Assembly: GCA_035222895.1 (NCBI GenBank)
Contig: JAVYIG010002231.1
Span: 186,001-250,000 of the forward strand
DNA length: 64,000 bases
Direction of reading: 5' to 3'
Source: Strongylocentrotus droebachiensis
Taxonomy: Eukaryota > Echinodermata > Echinoidea > Camarodonta > Strongylocentrotidae
Under the pieces are notes generated by a model. That model saw only the letters and a list, made by a program, of their open reading frames with translations, searched no databases and was not told where the DNA came from. This document shows, one piece after another, positions 59,470 through 64,000 of this stretch; the stretch's first letter is position 1, and each line of letters begins with the position of its first letter. The position numbers were made by a program, and so were the translations under genes.

Positions 59470-61109
59470 TAGGTGAAATCAAGGAGATCCAACGAGTTTC
59501 ACCACATGTACAATCTCTACGAAAGGGGACTTTGTGGAGCTCCACGAGATGGCCGAATATCAGAAGTTACTTCTGCTGTGGTGACTATATCTATATCAAC
59601 TAGCTATGGGTCAAACTACTCGATGATCTGGTCACGTTGTGAAGAGTAGCTTCATTTGATTTCATTTATTTCGGGACTAAAGCATTCGCGAATATCAAGT
59701 TTTAACAGAGAAAATACAATGAAGCAATATCAAGAAAAATAGACAGACCTGGAAAAACCCTAATACCCCTTTACATGCTTGCGAAAGAGAGAGACGTCAT
59801 TTCGATTACGTCATGGCCGTCATTCCAATCCTCTGAAGGCAGAGAGGGAGAGAGAGAGAGAGGGTGAGGGAAAGAAGAAAGTGGATGATTCTTATGAAAT
59901 TAATTAAAACGTGCAACTTCAAACTACAGCACTTACCTGATAATCATAGTCGATCGCTATTCGGCTACTCGAAGGAGTGGAAGAATTAATCGGACAATGA
60001 ATAATTGATTACATTTTCTAGTGTTTCTTGACACCAAATAACATTAAGGACGTGTTAGAATTGGTTGATGTGGTGTTCATAAAGGGTCTAGCTTGATTTG
60101 CACAATGCAATCATTCCTTTCGATTCCTTTAATTATTTGGTTCCTATTATTTTGTGCAAAAATTTGCACGTGCGGCAATCATGCGACGATGCCGTAAGGG
60201 AAAGAAAGCAACCGGCGCGTTAATCTCAGAATACCGTCCAATCCATTTGACATTACGATTTATCAGTTTTCAACCAAGTTTTCAAATCTGTTAGCCAAAC
60301 TTTTCAAGATTAACGACAAGGAAATTGAATAAATCAGAACTGATTTATCAAAAGAATATTTATAAGAGGATTTTAGCATCAAGACAACTCCAGATAGGAT
60401 TTAGTTATATCCCTTCATGTTTTTTTTTCTGGCGATGTAATGCTAAAATTTAATGGAGTTTTTATTCTGTTGGTACTGAAGTGCTTTGGACATTTCAAGC
60501 ACGTAAATAATTTCTACTGCAATAGAAATAACATACGTCATTGATGCATGAAATTATAGTTCTGGGAGAAAATGGAGCAAGCATGATTACCAAGAGATTG
60601 ACATTTCTGGTGAATTGTTTTTTCATTGCGCTGATGATTTCAAAATACATTTATGTGCACAACTTTTCCTCATGAAACAGGTAATTCATATGATCTACAA
60701 GTACCAATGATTTCTGATAGGAAATTGTTTTTTAGAGACCTAAATAGCAAATTTGTTCGTACATGGATGATATCGTATTGTGAGGACAATTCAGTGCAGC
60801 TGTAATTTGAAATGGTCGACAATTGTTTTGATACAAATGTTGATATGAACATGCGAATTTCTATTTTGCCAAACTCTATGAATGATGAAGATCATTTGGC
60901 CTAAATTTGTATTCCATCATGCTATTTCAAGTAGTAACATTTGTAAGTTAATGTACAATTCATTCACGAAAATGAAACGAACCCTTTAACTGATGTTGAA
61001 AGGATGAAAGCAAATTGCTCATTAAGTGGCCCGAAAACCCATCGGTTTCCTAGGAATGCTTATATGACACAAAGCAGGAAACGCTGCCGAAAATCATCGA
61101 ACCTTGTGT
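59470..61109. other. non-coding DNA with a possible retroposon tail
   Basis: Around 59,645-59,765 the minus strand is A/T-rich and ends in AATAAATGAAATCAAATGA, like a LINE 3' end, but evidence is thin. A GA tract lies at about 59,839-59,862. No gene seen. Confidence 0.45.
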
Positions 61110-61364
61110 CAGTGGCATAGCATTGGACGACCCATTGGAGGGGCACTAGAAATACTGGGGGCATTGGTCCCACTTTCAAAATGAAATGTGAATTTACAAG
61201 ATTACTGATTAGGGGGAGGTGTGGGAGGTAGTCCATGCGTTTAGTCTTCTCACCCTTCCCCCCTTTTCGCTTTCCCTTTTTGTCTTTTCTCGCTTTTTAT
61301 TTGTATTTGGCGCCCCTCGATTGGAGGGCATGTGCCTCCATGACCACCTGTAGCTTCGCCCCTG
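61110..61364. mobile_element. possible short hAT-like element
   Basis: The left end, CAGTGGCATAGC, and the complemented right end, CAGGGGCGAAGC, form a 12-bp TIR with three mismatches, of the CAGTGGCGTAGC style seen in hAT-type MITEs. Flanking 8-mers do not match, so it may be a decayed or rearranged copy. Confidence 0.4.
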
Positions 61365-63177
61365 CCTCGGACGTGCGAAAGCCAGCTCTCTTCGCATTGA
61401 TTCTCGCTTCATTTCAAGCATATTAAATGTATCCTCCCAAGGGATGTTAAAGTATATGCAACGATGGACAACCAGGCGAAACATAACCACCAATTAAAAC
61501 GAAGAAAGGGTATATAAGATAGTAGACTGAACTTTGCGACCATTATCACTTCCTTTATATAACATTATGCATCTGCCTTATTTGCTGTATATTTTTAAGT
61601 ACAGTGACCTGCGATATTACTTTCTTTCATCGATGGTGTGAAATATAAAAGATTGCTCTCAAAAATAGAGTTATGACAGGTCTGCAGATGCATTTCACGT
61701 GCTTAATATGCTTATGTATATGAGTTAGAATCATTACACTGTTAGTTATGTCATCGTCATAATATTGACGCAAAGATACATGATGTTTCTTACACAATTA
61801 CTATAAAGGTATCTTTGAATCACTATTAAAAGCACGTTATTATACATATATATTTTTGTTTAAAGACAGGCAGGATGAATTATGTAGATTACGTGTAACA
61901 TGAAGCCCATCTGTGATATTTCATTTTACATCACTTTAATTCGTTTTCAAGTTTTCTCCTAAGCCTTTAAAAGGGTCAAACTTGTAACAATTCGACGGGT
62001 GTTTGTTCATTCACAAAATTCAATTTAATCAATGACTATAGTCCTGTATGTTGCTGTCTTTTGCATGATAACACTCTACCTCATATTACTTTTAGCGGTG
62101 GATGATTTTACATGTATCCTCCTATTGTTCTTCTCAGCAATCAAATCGATTTGCCTCCAAAATCGACCTAAGATTAACCGAAATGTTCAGTCGACAGTAA
62201 ATGTCAATCAAAATGGGCAGGGGTTCTAGTGATGCATGTTTGAATAGATGTAAATAGAAATATCATTGTATGACATGTTCATACGTGATGTTGCATTGCT
62301 ATTGCATGACACTGATTCGAATTGAATGAGCCTACACCTTGATCATGGTCTAGTTATTACGTACACACTTAACTTTAACAGTCGGTATGGAATGCATTAC
62401 TTAGTGGTAGAATTATGAATATTTCACTCATTTACTAAACCCTGCGCATTGTACTGTTCTGCGTTAGATGCGTTTGTCTGTTTCTCGTTTCCTTTCGCAG
62501 AGAAACGAATACTGCCTGTGACCTTGCAGTATTGATAACAATCGATGGGTAGATTTTACTCGCATCTACTCTCAGCGTGCAGAATAACAAAGATGGACCC
62601 AAATAGGAAATTATAACAATCACTGCTTTATAGTAATGCACGAAATCCTTTTAACCTAATTTTGATCAAATTTCGTTATATATGCCCTATTTCTGATTAT
62701 CCCTTTTTGAGAAGAAAAGGAGATCGCAACAGGAGACACTCCCTTTGGGCGATAGCCTTACAAACGTCGCGGCTATCATATTCTTTTACGAACAATAGCT
62801 CCTATATTTGGTGCTGAAAAGGTCCATAAATAGTCATTTTGTCTGGGGTTGTAATCTCAAGTTATCTCCTTCTTACCTTTCCGTTTTACTTATTCTTCCT
62901 GTTTTCTTGTATCCTTCTAAAAATACCTTAATTATAAAACCGTCACCGTGTATAACCTGATCCTACAAATCTATACTACGTATCTTGTGCGTCACGACTC
63001 CTGTTCTCCTCCTTTGTTAGTGTGCTTAGGAGCTGAAGGTAATGTCATTGATTTGAAGTACTTCAGAACAAAGATTAACAAAACGTCATGGACCAGCGGC
63101 CATTACATTTGTCGCATGTGAGCTTTGTTTGACACCCTACCACCTGCTTTTCTCCCTATGCCCTTTGAGCGTGGTCA
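61365..63177. other. unique non-coding DNA
   Basis: No gene recognised. A good acceptor-like site ends near 62,501, but frames after it close quickly. Confidence 0.5.
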
Positions 63178-63600
63178 ATACCCTTACAAAATTTTAGAAT
63201 AGGCCTATCTCGCTGGCAGGTAAGAAAGCAAGGAAATTTCAAAGTCAATAATGATATTAAAGGACAATTCGAACGAATTATGTCTCCTTTTGTACATGGA
63301 GGAAATATGAAGCGTGCTTTTCTGTACAAATTATCCTTACAAATTTAGAGTATTTCGCCAGTAGGTGAGAAAGCGAGAAAATGTCAAAGCTAGTTATATG
63401 AAATTATAGTACTATCTAATTATGTCTCCCTTGCCCCCTGTTGTACATAAAGTAAATTTGAAGAAAGATGCTTTGTCTACAAATCATTGTTTAAATGTTA
63501 TAATATTTCGCAATCTTAAAAAAGAAAAGAAGAAAATGAAATTGCACACTTCGGTACAATATTTGGGGACGACATAAACAAATTACGTGTTCTTTTTTTA
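63178..63600 (+). repeat. ~153-bp tandem repeat, about three units
   Basis: Units start near 63,178, 63,331 and 63,484. Shared blocks are CCTTACAAA-TTTAGA, a GCAGGTAAGAAAGC / GTAGGTGAGAAAGC segment, AATTATGTCTCC.TT, TTGTACAT.GA and TTTCTGTACAAA. The third unit is more diverged. Non-coding. Confidence 0.75.
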
Positions 63601-64000
63601 TTTTCTAAATCAAATACTCCGAAGAAGCGTCCTCATGCCTACAAACATAATTACCCCCCCCCCCCCCAGCCTATATCGTTCATTGAGAATTTTAGACATT
63701 CTTCTTAAAATACCTCTTGGCAGGATAAGTACAGAGGGAATAACTTCAGGATCTTACCCCTAACAGGCCTAGCTCATCCTTTACCAACATGATAGAATGC
63801 TCAGAATTTCTGTACGTCATTTTCGTAAAATGGACTTCGTGTTAAATGGTAACATCTCTCCCGAAAGAGTACAAAGCACTTTCGGGTATTTACCGAAAAC
63901 CTCCAAAACACACATTTGCCGAAACTCTCCTCGCTCTCCTTTTTTCCACTTCCTCCTCTAAATTGTCCTAATTAGTCGATTCCAGCACGATCTAAATTTC
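63601..64000. other. non-coding right edge
   Basis: A C-run lies at about 63,653-63,667. No gene or known repeat recognised up to the window edge. Confidence 0.5.

Noticed and set aside
1-64000. CRISPR array, rRNA genes, integrated prophage or operons
   Set aside because: No regularly spaced direct repeats with unique spacers, no rRNA-like sequence, no bacterial gene organisation. Tandem repeats here abut without spacers.

Overview
The window looks like a gene-poor stretch of a low-GC marine invertebrate nuclear genome, and an echinoderm is the most likely source. The evidence is indirect. The sequence is mostly non-coding and rich in microsatellites. It carries several families of short, non-autonomous DNA transposons, tRNA-headed SINEs with tails of a kind familiar from sea urchins and sea stars, and a decayed APE-type LINE. 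There are no bacterial operons, no rRNA genes and no CRISPR array. Nearly all longer open frames are of a size expected by chance in about 37% GC DNA, or they run through microsatellites.

One position has the full signature of a real gene start. At 19,880-20,422 (+) there is a CpG-rich promoter-like block with CRE/ATF-like sites, an inverted CCAAT box, a GC box and a TATA-like box. It is followed by a Kozak-perfect ATG, a 30-codon exon encoding a signal peptide, and a GTAAGA splice donor in phase 0. This is probably the first coding exon of a secreted protein or peptide precursor. I could not find its later exons. The DNA after the donor is probably intron 1, and it contains an intact-ended hAT element. 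A second, much weaker coding candidate is an open frame on the minus strand at 58,778-59,206, in a CpG-rich patch.

Layout: 1-7.4 kb is intergenic with a LINE endonuclease/linker fossil (4.3-5.2 kb). 7.4-15 kb holds two TIR elements, an ancient ~529-bp tandem duplication, purine tracts and a ~194-bp tandem duplication. 15.7-19.7 kb holds a SINE and a ~130-bp tandem duplication. 19.7-20.4 kb is the promoter and first exon. 21.36-22.57 kb is the hAT element. 23.6-47 kb is intergenic or intronic and holds TTAA-flanked MITEs from three families, a SINE, retroposon tails, a seemingly perfect 538-bp tandem duplication and a MITE with internal 75-bp repeats. 47-64 kb is low-complexity and unique DNA with a homeodomain-type motif cluster (53.1 kb), another TTAA MITE (57.5 kb), the candidate ORF, a SINE whose head resembles the 7SL Alu domain (59.3 kb) and a ~153-bp tandem array near the end.

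The features most worth a second look are the secreted-protein gene start with its immediate-early-like promoter, the 7SL-like SINE head, the TTAA MITE families (including two elements sharing one central TTAA), and the perfect 538-bp duplication, which may be an assembly artefact.
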